NCBI GenBank assembly: GCA_900553705.1
Contig: USEK01000042.1
Coordinates: 1 to 10,241, forward strand
Direction: 5' to 3'
DNA from: an uncultured Collinsella sp.
GTDB lineage: Bacteria; Actinomycetota; Coriobacteriia; Coriobacteriales; Coriobacteriaceae
DNA: 10,241 nucleotides
Shown here piece by piece: positions 1 through 5,950 of this stretch. Position numbers and translations under genes: made by a program. Position 1 is the stretch's first letter, and each line of letters begins with the position of its first letter. The notes below the pieces were generated by a model. That model was not told the origin of the DNA and did no database searches. It saw only the letters and a list, made by a program, of their open reading frames with translations.

Positions 1-2
1 CA

Positions 3-350
3 TCGTGCCCCATCCGCACCGTCTGCCTGGAATTCGCCGCGTCCATGGGCGCCGTGATCTTTATGGGCGGCGACGATCGCCGTATGGCGCCCCATGCAGA
101 GCTCATGATTCACGACCCGCTGATCCCCCAGGGGGCAGGCGGCTCGGCACTTGCGCTGCAGGAAACCAGCCGGCGTCTCATGCAGACCCGCAAGACCCTC
201 ACGCAAATCCTCTCGGACCGCAGCGGCCTCACGCCCAAGCGCATCCAGTCCCTCACTGCAAAAGACACCTACCTTTCGGCCGAGCGCGCCGTCGAGCTCG
301 GCTTTGCCCACGAAATTCTCTCGACCACCAAGGAGGTCGCCCATGTCTAA
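3..350 (+). CDS. ClpP-like serine protease, C-terminal part (5' end outside window)
   Basis: The reading frame is open at the left edge, so the N-terminal half is missing. The translation matches the C-terminal half of ClpP-type peptidases and keeps the full catalytic triad. The nucleophile Ser lies in AASMGA (codon 42-44), His in MIHDP (111-113), and Asp in KDTYLSAERAVELG (264-266), the position of the ClpP catalytic Asp. ClpP forms barrel-shaped peptidase chambers that degrade proteins fed by AAA+ unfoldases. No unfoldase is visible here. The stop codon overlaps the start of the following VirD4/TraG-like ATPase gene, so this is probably an element-borne ClpP paralogue rather than the housekeeping ClpP. 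That role is inferred from position only. A phage-type ClpP-fold head maturation protease is less likely, because the neighbour is a conjugation protein and not a portal or capsid gene. Family assignment is strong; biological role is unknown. Confidence 0.85.
   Translation, partial: SCPIRTVCLEFAASMGAVIFMGGDDRRMAPHAELMIHDPLIPQGAGGSALALQETSRRLMQTRKTLTQILSDRSGLTPKRIQSLTAKDTYLSAERAVELGFAHEILSTTKEVAHV
331..336 (+). promoter_or_regulatory. Ribosome binding site fixing the coupling-ATPase start
   Basis: AGGAGG lies inside the end of the ClpP-like gene, six bases before the ATG at 343. It selects that ATG over in-frame upstream starts (for example at 151, deep inside the protease gene). The ATG overlaps the protease stop (348-350), so translation of the two genes is likely coupled. 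Confidence 0.8.
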
Positions 351-1647
351 CCTCGCCAGCCGTCTCGCCGCATCTGAGTCCGCATCGTCCACCATCCTCG
401 CCAAGGATCGAACGCTTTCCTGCGACACCCGCCAAACGGGACTCAACAACAATGCACTTGTGATCGGCCCCTCGGGAGCCGGCAAGACCCGAAACGTCCT
501 CAAGCCCAACCTGCTGCAAATGAACGCAAGCTACATCGTGCTCGACACCAAAGGCACGCTCTGTCGCGAAGTGGGACCCGTGCTGGCAGCCCACGGTTAC
601 CGCGTGCAATGTCTCAACTTCGCCGACCTCAACACCGTCCCGGCCCTTGCGCCCGGCATCGAGCGCTGCGGCTACAACCCCCTGAGGCACATTCGCCGCA
701 AGGCGGACGGCAGGCCCAACCAGCAGGACATCCTCTCGGTGGCAAAGGCCATCTGCCCCATCGAGGACAACAACCAGCCTTTTTGGGATCATGCGGCGGC
801 AAACCTGCTGTCGTGTCTTATCGCCTACGTCACCGAACAGCTACCCGCCGACGAGCAGACGATCAGCTCGGTCATCAAGCTGATCGAGCACCTGCAGGAC
901 GGTGCCACAGGTCGATTGTTTGACGACCTGATCACGACCGACCCCCAAAGCTATGCCCTCTCGCTATGGCGGCGCTACGCCATTACGCAAAATGCCGAGC
1001 GCATGCACGCGAGCATCGTCGGCATCCTTGCCGAAAAGGTCATGTGTCTGGGATTCGACGGTGCGGCACAGCTCTATCGTGAGTGCCATCAGGCGGACTT
1101 CGCTTCCATGGGACACACCCCCTGCGCCCTGTTTGTAACCGTGAGCGATATTGACCGCAATCTCGATCCGCTGACCGGCCTCTTTATTTCGCAGGCGTTT
1201 ATGGGCCTCATTCGTGAGGCCGATAGGCAGCCCGACGGCAGCCTGCCCGTGCCCGTGCGCTTTATGCTCGATGACTTCGCAAATCTGCAGATCCCCCAGA
1301 TCGACAACGTGCTCTCGATTATCCGAAGCCGCAACATCTGGGCAACGCTGCTGCTGCAGTCGACCAACCAGCTCGATGCGCTCTATGGCGAGGCACGCGC
1401 ACGCTCCATCATGGGCAACTGCGACACGCATCTGGTGCTGGCGTTCCAGGATCCCGAGAGTGCCCGGGTGTTTTCCGACCGCGCCGACGCGCTGCCCAGC
1501 ACGCTCATGGCGACGCCGATCGATCGCTCGTGGCTCTTTGTGCGCGGCTGCACTCCCGAACAGGTCGAGCGCTTTAGGCTCGAAGACCATCCGCTCTACG
1601 GGGAGCTGCCCGAGGCGCAGCGAGGCCATGCGGAGGCCGAGCTCTAG
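343..1647 (+). CDS. VirD4/TraG-like type IV coupling ATPase, short form without membrane segments
   Basis: This 434-residue protein belongs to the VirD4/TraG coupling-protein group, closest to the CD1115-type seen in Gram-positive conjugative elements. These hexameric ATPases bring relaxosome DNA to the conjugation channel. Visible motifs are Walker A GPSGAGKT (residues 42-49) after a typical LSCDTRQTGLNNN lead-in, a Walker B-like FMLDDFANL (307-315), then SIIRSRNIW and QSTNQLDALYG (from 339). Family members are often about 550-650 residues with N-terminal transmembrane helices. Here Walker A begins only 42 residues in and no hydrophobic helix precedes it, so the protein looks soluble. The start is fixed by AGGAGG at 331-336 and overlaps the upstream ClpP-like gene by eight bases. 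No relaxase or other secretion genes follow; the next gene is chromosomal pgi on the opposite strand. It may be intact and specialised, or the end of an element remnant. Confidence 0.82.
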   Translation: MSNLASRLAASESASSTILAKDRTLSCDTRQTGLNNNALVIGPSGAGKTRNVLKPNLLQMNASYIVLDTKGTLCREVGPVLAAHGYRVQCLNFADLNTVPALAPGIERCGYNPLRHIRRKADGRPNQQDILSVAKAICPIEDNNQPFWDHAAANLLSCLIAYVTEQLPADEQTISSVIKLIEHLQDGATGRLFDDLITTDPQSYALSLWRRYAITQNAERMHASIVGILAEKVMCLGFDGAAQLYRECHQADFASMGHTPCALFVTVSDIDRNLDPLTGLFISQAFMGLIREADRQPDGSLPVPVRFMLDDFANLQIPQIDNVLSIIRSRNIWATLLLQSTNQLDALYGEARARSIMGNCDTHLVLAFQDPESARVFSDRADALPSTLMATPIDRSWLFVRGCTPEQVERFRLEDHPLYGELPEAQRGHAEAEL

Positions 1648-1694
1648 ACGCAGGGCCCTCGCAGCACGCGACGCTCCGGCGAAGATCCTTAAAG

Positions 1695-1717
1695 GCCGTG
1701 CGCCCCGGGGCCACGGC
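1695..1717. repeat. GC-rich palindrome between the coupling-ATPase gene and the pgi terminator
   Basis: The arms GCCGTG and CACGGC enclose a perfect inner palindrome GCCCCGGGGC, with one unpaired C at 1701. There is no T-run on the plus strand, so it is a poor intrinsic terminator for the upstream gene. On the minus strand it lies beyond the pgi terminator. Its function is unknown. Confidence 0.5.
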
Positions 1718-1725
1718 AAAGCAAA

Positions 1726-1755
1726 GGGGCCCGCATCCGATGGGATACGGGCCCC
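1726..1755 (-). terminator. Intrinsic terminator of pgi
   Basis: Two 13-base arms (1726-1738 and 1743-1755) pair with one mismatch around a four-base loop, starting and ending in GGGGCCCG/CGGGCCCC. Read on the minus strand, the hairpin follows the pgi stop by about 33 bases and leads into TTTGCTTTGC, a modest T-rich tail. The plus-strand side has no T-run, so it mainly serves pgi, though it may also stop transcription from the conjugation genes. Confidence 0.75.
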
Positions 1756-1788
1756 TGACTATAAGGCGCGATGCGTTAACAGCAGCGA

Positions 1789-3483
1789 CTACTTGCGGTG
1801 AGCGCGGTAGAACTCGATGAGCGCCTGGGTCGAAGCGTCCTGCTCGGCCTTGGCGGCGTCGTCATGGAAGGCTGGAGTGATCTGCTTGGCAAGCTGCTTG
1901 CCCAGCTCGACGCCCCACTGGTCGTAGGAGTCGATGCCCCAGACCGTGCCCTCGACAAACGTGATGTGCTCGTACAGGGCGATGAGCTCGCCGAGTGCGA
2001 ACGGGGTCAACGTGTCGCCAAAGATCGAGGTCGTCGGACGGTTGCCCTCAAAGCAGCGGGCCGGGACGATCTGCTCGGGCGTGCCCTCGGCGCGCACCTC
2101 ATCGGCCGTCTTACCAAAGGCGAGCGCCTTGGTCTGGGCCAGGAAGTTGCCCAGGAACAGCTCGTGCACGTCCTGGCCGCTGTCGGTCGCAGGGTTGGCG
2201 GTATTGGCGAAGGCAATGAAATCGGCCGGGACCACCACGGTGCCCTGGTGCAGCAGCTGGTAGAAGGCGTGCTGACCGTTGGTGCCGGGCTCGCCCCAGA
2301 AGATCTCACCGGTGTCGGAGGTCACGGCGCTGCCGTCCCAGCGGACATGCTTGCCGTTGGACTCCATGGTGAGCTGCTGCAGGTAGGCCGGGAAACGATG
2401 CAGGTACTGGCAGTACGGCAGCACGGCGTGGCTCTTGGAACCGAAGAAGTTGACGTACCAGACGTTGAGCAGGCCCATCAGCGCAACGGCATTGTTCTCG
2501 AGCGGCGTGTTGCAGAAGTACTCGTCGATAGCGTGGAAGCCCTCGAGGAACTGCTGGAAGCGCTCGGGACCGAGCACGACGATCAGCGACAGGCCCACGG
2601 CGGAGTCGACGGAGTAGCGGCCGCCGACCCAGTTCCAGAAGCCGAAGGCGTTGGCGGGGTCGATACCGAAGGCCTCGACCTTCTCGAGTGCGGTGGAGAC
2701 GGCGACGAAGTGCTTTGCCACGGCCTCGGCGTTCTGCTCATCGGAGCCGTCGATGGCGCCCTGGGCCTTGAGCTGCTCGAGCATCCAGGTCTTGACCTCG
2801 CGGGCGTTGGTGAGGGTCTCGAGCGTGGTGAAGGTCTTGGAGACGATGATCACGAGCGTGGTCTCGGGATCCAGGCCCTTAAGCTTCTCGGCCTGGTCGT
2901 TGGGGTCGATGTTGGAGATATAGCGGCAGTCGATACCGGCGTCAGCATAGGGACGCAGAGCCTCGTAAGCCATGACCGGGCCCAGATCGGAGCCGCCGAT
3001 GCCGATGGACACCAGGTGCTCGATCTTCTTGCCGGTAACACCCTTCCACTCACCGGAGCGCACGCGCTCGGCGAAGGCATACATGCGGTCGAGGACCTCG
3101 TGCACGTCGGCGACGACATCCTGGCCGTCGACGATGAGCTGGCCCCTCTCGGTTGCGGGGCGGCGAAGCGCGGTGTGCAGGACGGCGCGGTCCTCGGTGG
3201 TGTTAATGTGCTCGCCGGAGAACATGGCGTCGCGGCGCTCCTCGAGCTTCACCTCGCGGGCAAGATCGCACAGCAGCTTGACGGTCTCATCGGTCACCAG
3301 GTTCTTCGACAGATCGAAGTGCAGGTCACCGGCGTCAAAGCTCAGCTTGTTCACGCGCTCGGCATCGGCAGCGAACCAGGCCTTGAGGTCGATACCATCG
3401 GCCTCGAGCTTCTCCTGATGAGCCTCGAGTGCCTTCCAAGCGGCAGTCGACGTAGCATCGATAGGTGCGGCAACAGTTGCCAT
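1789..3483 (-). CDS. pgi: Glucose-6-phosphate isomerase
   Basis: This 564-residue cytoplasmic enzyme interconverts glucose 6-phosphate and fructose 6-phosphate in glycolysis and gluconeogenesis. Its length is close to the E. coli enzyme (549). Sugar-phosphate binding motifs are GIGGSDLGP (161-169) and SKTFTTLET (215-223). Family signatures include FGFWNWVGGRYS (280-291) and GSKSHAVLPYCQYLHRFPAY (348-367). The catalytic residues can be placed at Glu374 in MESNGK, His405 in GTNGQHAFYQLLHQG, and Lys529 in QWGVELGKQLA. All key positions are present and the protein looks full-length. The start at 3483 is chosen because GAGGAGGA (3488-3495) sits five bases before it; another in-frame ATG at 3510 lies in a leader hairpin with no such site. 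It is a single-gene unit with its own terminator. Long open frames on the opposite strand here are GC-driven shadows. Confidence 0.97.
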   Translation of the reverse strand: MATVAAPIDATSTAAWKALEAHQEKLEADGIDLKAWFAADAERVNKLSFDAGDLHFDLSKNLVTDETVKLLCDLAREVKLEERRDAMFSGEHINTTEDRAVLHTALRRPATERGQLIVDGQDVVADVHEVLDRMYAFAERVRSGEWKGVTGKKIEHLVSIGIGGSDLGPVMAYEALRPYADAGIDCRYISNIDPNDQAEKLKGLDPETTLVIIVSKTFTTLETLTNAREVKTWMLEQLKAQGAIDGSDEQNAEAVAKHFVAVSTALEKVEAFGIDPANAFGFWNWVGGRYSVDSAVGLSLIVVLGPERFQQFLEGFHAIDEYFCNTPLENNAVALMGLLNVWYVNFFGSKSHAVLPYCQYLHRFPAYLQQLTMESNGKHVRWDGSAVTSDTGEIFWGEPGTNGQHAFYQLLHQGTVVVPADFIAFANTANPATDSGQDVHELFLGNFLAQTKALAFGKTADEVRAEGTPEQIVPARCFEGNRPTTSIFGDTLTPFALGELIALYEHITFVEGTVWGIDSYDQWGVELGKQLAKQITPAFHDDAAKAEQDASTQALIEFYRAHRK

Positions 3484-3487
3484 AGAG

Positions 3488-3495
3488 TCCTCCTC
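3488..3495 (-). promoter_or_regulatory. Ribosome binding site deciding the pgi start
   Basis: Minus-strand GAGGAGGA, with its AGGAGG core at 3489-3494, is five bases upstream of the ATG at 3483. It favours this start over the in-frame ATG at 3510. Confidence 0.8.
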
Positions 3496-3501
3496 AGCAT
3501 A

Positions 3502-3525
3502 CGGGCGCACGCCTCCATGCGCCCG
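3502..3525 (-). promoter_or_regulatory. pgi: Hairpin in the pgi leader
   Basis: On the minus strand a perfect eight-base stem, CGGGCGCA/TGCGCCCG, encloses the loop TGGAGGCG. It ends about six bases before the ribosome binding site. The loop itself carries GGAGG. No terminator tail is present. It could tune translation or mRNA stability, or be chance in GC-rich DNA. Confidence 0.4.
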
Positions 3526-3542
3526 GACATTCAGATGCCACT

Positions 3543-3548
3543 ATTCTA
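3543..3548 (-). promoter_or_regulatory. pgi: Candidate -10 element for pgi
   Basis: TAGAAT on the minus strand lies about 60 bases upstream of the pgi ATG and matches the -10 consensus at five of six positions. No good -35 box sits at 16-18 bases, so the assignment is weak. A TTGACC lies just upstream but only five bases away. Confidence 0.3.
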
Positions 3549-3606
3549 GCGCAGGTCAAGACTACAATCAGCGAGCGTTGCCAATCGGCCCCCAAACGGC
3601 AACCGA

Positions 3607-3676
3607 TCAAAAAGGGACAGGCTTATTTTGGCAGGTCAAACGCTTTACCAACCAAAAATAACCCGTCCTTTTATGG
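3607..3676. repeat. Imperfect inverted repeat (copies A and B of a 30-bp family), terminator-like
   Basis: Copy A (3607-3636) begins TCAAAAAGGGACAGGC. Copy B (3647-3676, minus orientation) reads AAAAGGACGGGTTATT and pairs imperfectly with A; an ungapped comparison of 3609-3636 with 3647-3674 gives 20 of 28 matches. The 10-base spacer is CAAACGCTTT. Just downstream of the minus-strand gene ending at 3683, the transcript would fold and end in CCCTTTTTGATC, so the element may act as that gene's terminator. Copy A is also 26/30 identical to a third, inverted copy at 4335-4364 on the other side of the gene. Confidence 0.65.
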
Positions 3677-3682
3677 CAAATA

Positions 3683-4258
3683 TTAGGCCGCGGCGCAGAC
3701 GCTACCGAGTAACTCACGCAGAGGAGACCCGATGCCCTCCAGCAGTTCGGGCGCGATAATGGCAAAAACGGGAACCTCGCCGGTGCCCACGACAGCAGGC
3801 ACCTTGCCCTCCGAGACAATGCATCCATAAGGCACAAAGCCGTCTTCGCCGGCATCGAGCGCCGCCATGCGACGCGCGAGCTCGCGCGCAAAGCCGGCAG
3901 TATCGGCATCGCCAATCGCCAGGACAAAGTCCACGCCTTCGTCGGTCGCCAGGGCTACGGCCTCATCGACCAAATCGTCTCCCCCATCGCCCCCGACCAA
4001 GCCGCAGCGAAAAAGCACGCGTTCGAGTAGAGCTCGATCAAGCGAGCCGAGCGCCGCCGAGACGAGCTCATCGTGCGTATGTTTGTCACCGCCCAACACG
4101 ACCAGCGCCTTGGTGCCACCGTAGTGAGCGACCAATCGTCCGCACCAGCGAGCCACGTCTCCATCCGCAACAAGGCGCGTCGGCATACCAAACCCATAAT
4201 TGACCATCTTTTCCACAACCCTTCCGTGCGTATAGGCGGTATCAATCGTTAGGCTCAT
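3683..4258 (-). CDS. Truncated iron-containing alcohol dehydrogenase-like protein (N-terminal domain only)
   Basis: This 191-residue protein resembles the N-terminal nucleotide-binding half of iron-dependent (group III) alcohol dehydrogenases. NYGFGMPTRLVADGDV (20-35) resembles the usual NF-x-x-PT-x-I-x-FGKG start, ALVVLGG (51-57) the first Rossmann strand, and GVDFVLAIGDADTAGFAREL (108-127) the region that normally reads VDFILAVGGGSVIDTAK. The glycine-rich GGGS of that loop is lost. The all-helical C-terminal domain with its metal-binding His/Asp residues is absent, since family members are about 380-400 residues. An active dehydrogenase is therefore unlikely; this looks like a decayed paralogue or a repurposed Rossmann-like domain. 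The start is uncertain: ATG 4258 has no clear ribosome binding site, while Met18 (4207) aligns better with the family N-terminus and follows GGAAGGG/GGAAAAG. Copies of a 30-bp repeat flank the gene in inverted orientation. Confidence 0.5.
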   Translation of the reverse strand: MSLTIDTAYTHGRVVEKMVNYGFGMPTRLVADGDVARWCGRLVAHYGGTKALVVLGGDKHTHDELVSAALGSLDRALLERVLFRCGLVGGDGGDDLVDEAVALATDEGVDFVLAIGDADTAGFARELARRMAALDAGEDGFVPYGCIVSEGKVPAVVGTGEVPVFAIIAPELLEGIGSPLRELLGSVCAAA

Positions 4259-4334
4259 GCTACGAAGCGAGGTTTTCCGAGCTGTTTCGCACTCTTTAGA
4301 GCTGCGTTAAAACCCGATCCAACCGCACGACCAT

Positions 4335-4364
4335 ACCTACCAAAACAAACCAGTCCCTTTTTGA
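4335..4364 (-). repeat. Third copy (C) of the 30-bp repeat, inverted relative to copy A
   Basis: Read on the minus strand it starts TCAAAAAGGGACTGGTTTGT and matches 3607-3636 at 26 of 30 bases without gaps. No facing partner copy is visible next to it, unlike the A/B pair. It ends within the upstream promoter region of the polymerase operon, where its TTTTTGACA edge provides an alternative -35-like TTGACA (4361-4366). Confidence 0.65.
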
Positions 4365-4370
4365 CAGGTT

Positions 4371-4399
4371 TTGACGACGTCCGGACGAGCGGGTATTAT
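4371..4399 (+). promoter_or_regulatory. Promoter of the translesion polymerase operon
   Basis: The -35 box TTGACG (4371-4376) and -10 box TATTAT (4394-4399) are 17 bases apart, each one base off consensus. The pair lies about 45 bases upstream of the polymerase start and directly abuts a LexA-type palindrome, the expected geometry for an SOS-repressed promoter. Confidence 0.75.
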
Positions 4400-4416
4400 C
4401 GAACAGGTATTCGATA
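4397..4416 (+). promoter_or_regulatory. LexA/SOS box (DinR-type) upstream of the Y-family polymerase
   Basis: The core CGAACAGGTATTCG (4400-4413) matches the Gram-positive/actinobacterial LexA box CGAAC-RNRY-GTTCG at all but one position (A for G at 4409). The palindrome extends to seven-base arms TATCGAA and TTCGATA. It starts at the end of the -10 box, where bound LexA would block transcription until DNA damage. The downstream gene is a translesion polymerase, a classic SOS target. Confidence 0.8.
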
Positions 4417-4444
4417 AGAACATGTGTTTGATGAAAGGACACGG

Positions 4445-5950
4445 ATGGCGCACGAGCAGCACACCTATATCTGCATCGACCTCAAGACGTTTTATGCCAG
4501 CGTCGAGTGCGTCGACCGTGGGCTCGATCCGCTCACCACCAACCTGGTCGTTGCCGACGAATCGCGCGGGCGCACGACCATCTGCCTCGCCATCACGCAG
4601 GCCATGAAGGACTTAGGGATTCACAATCGCTGCCGCCTATTCGAGATTCCCGATGGTATCGACTACATCACGGCCGTACCGCGCATGCAGCACTATATGG
4701 AGGTGTCGGCGCAAATCTACGGCATCTATCTGGAATACGTAAGTCCGCAAGACATTCACGTCTATTCAATCGATGAATGCTTTATCGACGTGACGCCCTA
4801 TCTGGACCTCTATCACACAGATGCGGAAGGGTTCGCCTGCACGCTGCGCGACGAGGTCCTCGCGCGCACCGGCATCACGGCGACGGTCGGCATCGGCCCC
4901 AACCTATTCCAGGCCAAGGTAGCGCTCGACATTACCGCCAAGCACGTACCCAGCCGCATCGGCATACTCGACGACGAGACCTTTCGCAAGGAGATCTGGC
5001 CCCATCGTCCCATCACCGATATCTGGGGCATCGGTCCCGGCGTGGCAGCCCGCCTCGAGAAATACGGCGTCTACGATCTGATGGGCGTCGCGGCGCTCGA
5101 CGAAAACCTGCTTTACGACGAGCTCGGCGTCAATGCCGAATATCTCATCGACCATGCCTTCGGGCGCGAGCCGACAACCATCGCCGATATCCAAGCCTAT
5201 CGCCCGCAAGCAACTTCGACCACCACAGGACAGGTGCTCTCGAAGGGTTATGCCTACGAACAGGCCTATACCGTCTTGCGCGAGATGGTCGACAACGCCG
5301 TTTTAGACTTGGTCGATAAGCACGTGGTCTGCGACAGCATCTCGCTCTTTGTGGGCTACGCGAGCGAACGCGCCGACATACGCCGCCTCGACGCCAGCGG
5401 TACAGCGCAGTATGTGGACGGATGCGGGCACCTGCGCTCGAGCACATCGAGTATCGAACCCACCGCAACCGCCGGCCCCGAGCTCGCGCCCCGTGCGCCC
5501 AAGCCCGTCCAGCGCGATGACGAACGGCGTCGCCTGGTGCGCGAAGCGCAGGCAATCGATGGCATCTTTGTGGGAGAGCATGGCGGCAAACCGCGCGGTG
5601 GCTATGCCGCACTCTTTGCGCACTCTAACGCCTCGCGAAAGCTGAGCGAGCGTACCAATTCGTTTAAGAAGATCATGGGCTATTTCGATGAGCTCTGGGC
5701 GCAGACTGTCGATCCCAAACGACCGGTCAAGCGCATCAACCTGGGATTTGGCAACCTCATGCCCGAGGAATTTGCCACCATCGATCTATTCAGCGATATC
5801 GAGGCCGATGAGCGCGAGCGCGACCTGGCGCGCACCGTCCTGGCCGTGAAAGGCAAGTACGGCAAGAACGCGCTCGTCAAGGGATTAAGCTTTACCGCCG
5901 GCGCCACCGCGCGCGAACGCAACGAACAAGTTGGAGGACACCGTGCCTAA
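4445..5950 (+). CDS. Y-family (UmuC/DinB/UvrX-like) translesion DNA polymerase
   Basis: This 501-residue protein is an error-prone polymerase that copies past DNA lesions. Catalytic metal ligands are visible: Asp12 in CIDLKTFYASVEC and Asp110-Glu111 in the family hallmark YSIDECFID. TVGIGPNLFQAKVALDITAKH (148-168) and the helix-hairpin-helix-like DIWGIGPGVAARLEKYGV (192-209) follow in normal order. The little-finger region is odd: between LFVGYASERADIRRLD (301-316) and GGYAALFAHSNASRKLSERTNSFKK (about 385-409) lies a roughly 70-residue Pro/Ala/Ser/Thr- and charge-rich stretch that looks like an insertion. The core then resumes with RPVKRINLGFGNL (426-438). The start is set by AAAGGA (4434-4439), five bases before ATG 4445; an in-frame ATG at 4424 has no such site. 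It is preceded by a good promoter and LexA box and overlaps a YolD-like gene, the usual partner of UvrX-type polymerases. Confidence 0.93.
   Translation: MAHEQHTYICIDLKTFYASVECVDRGLDPLTTNLVVADESRGRTTICLAITQAMKDLGIHNRCRLFEIPDGIDYITAVPRMQHYMEVSAQIYGIYLEYVSPQDIHVYSIDECFIDVTPYLDLYHTDAEGFACTLRDEVLARTGITATVGIGPNLFQAKVALDITAKHVPSRIGILDDETFRKEIWPHRPITDIWGIGPGVAARLEKYGVYDLMGVAALDENLLYDELGVNAEYLIDHAFGREPTTIADIQAYRPQATSTTTGQVLSKGYAYEQAYTVLREMVDNAVLDLVDKHVVCDSISLFVGYASERADIRRLDASGTAQYVDGCGHLRSSTSSIEPTATAGPELAPRAPKPVQRDDERRRLVREAQAIDGIFVGEHGGKPRGGYAALFAHSNASRKLSERTNSFKKIMGYFDELWAQTVDPKRPVKRINLGFGNLMPEEFATIDLFSDIEADERERDLARTVLAVKGKYGKNALVKGLSFTAGATARERNEQVGGHRA
5933..5938 (+). promoter_or_regulatory. Ribosome binding site supporting a GTG start for the YolD-like gene
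   Basis: GGAGGA lies at the end of the polymerase gene, four bases before GTG 5943. An in-frame TTG at 5931 has no upstream site, so GTG is preferred. Confidence 0.65.

Noticed and set aside
151..342. N-terminal extension of the coupling ATPase to an ATG at 151
   Set aside because: It would overlap 200 bases of the protease in another frame with Arg/Ser-rich shadow composition; AGGAGG at 331-336 clearly sets the start at 343.
1726..1755. Hairpin as an attachment site of the conjugative element
   Set aside because: Its position 33 bases past the pgi stop, long stem and T-rich minus-strand tail make it an ordinary terminator; no duplicate or integrase is seen.
1798..3549. 583-codon open frame on the plus strand opposite pgi
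   Set aside because: It is the antisense of a clear pgi, has Val/Leu/Gly-rich composition with no family motif, and lacks a ribosome binding site. High-GC codon bias produces such frames.
3607..3927. 106-codon minus-strand frame ending in the repeat pair
   Set aside because: It runs out of frame through the dehydrogenase-like gene and then through both repeat copies, with no start signal or recognisable domain.
4259..4334. Promoter for the minus-strand dehydrogenase-like gene
   Set aside because: Only a weak TTGGAT/TAAAGA pair with 18-base spacing is visible, too poor to report as a feature.
5145..5623. Minus-strand Arg/Cys-rich frames opposite the polymerase
   Set aside because: They are shadows of the polymerase gene with basic low-complexity composition and no ribosome binding site.
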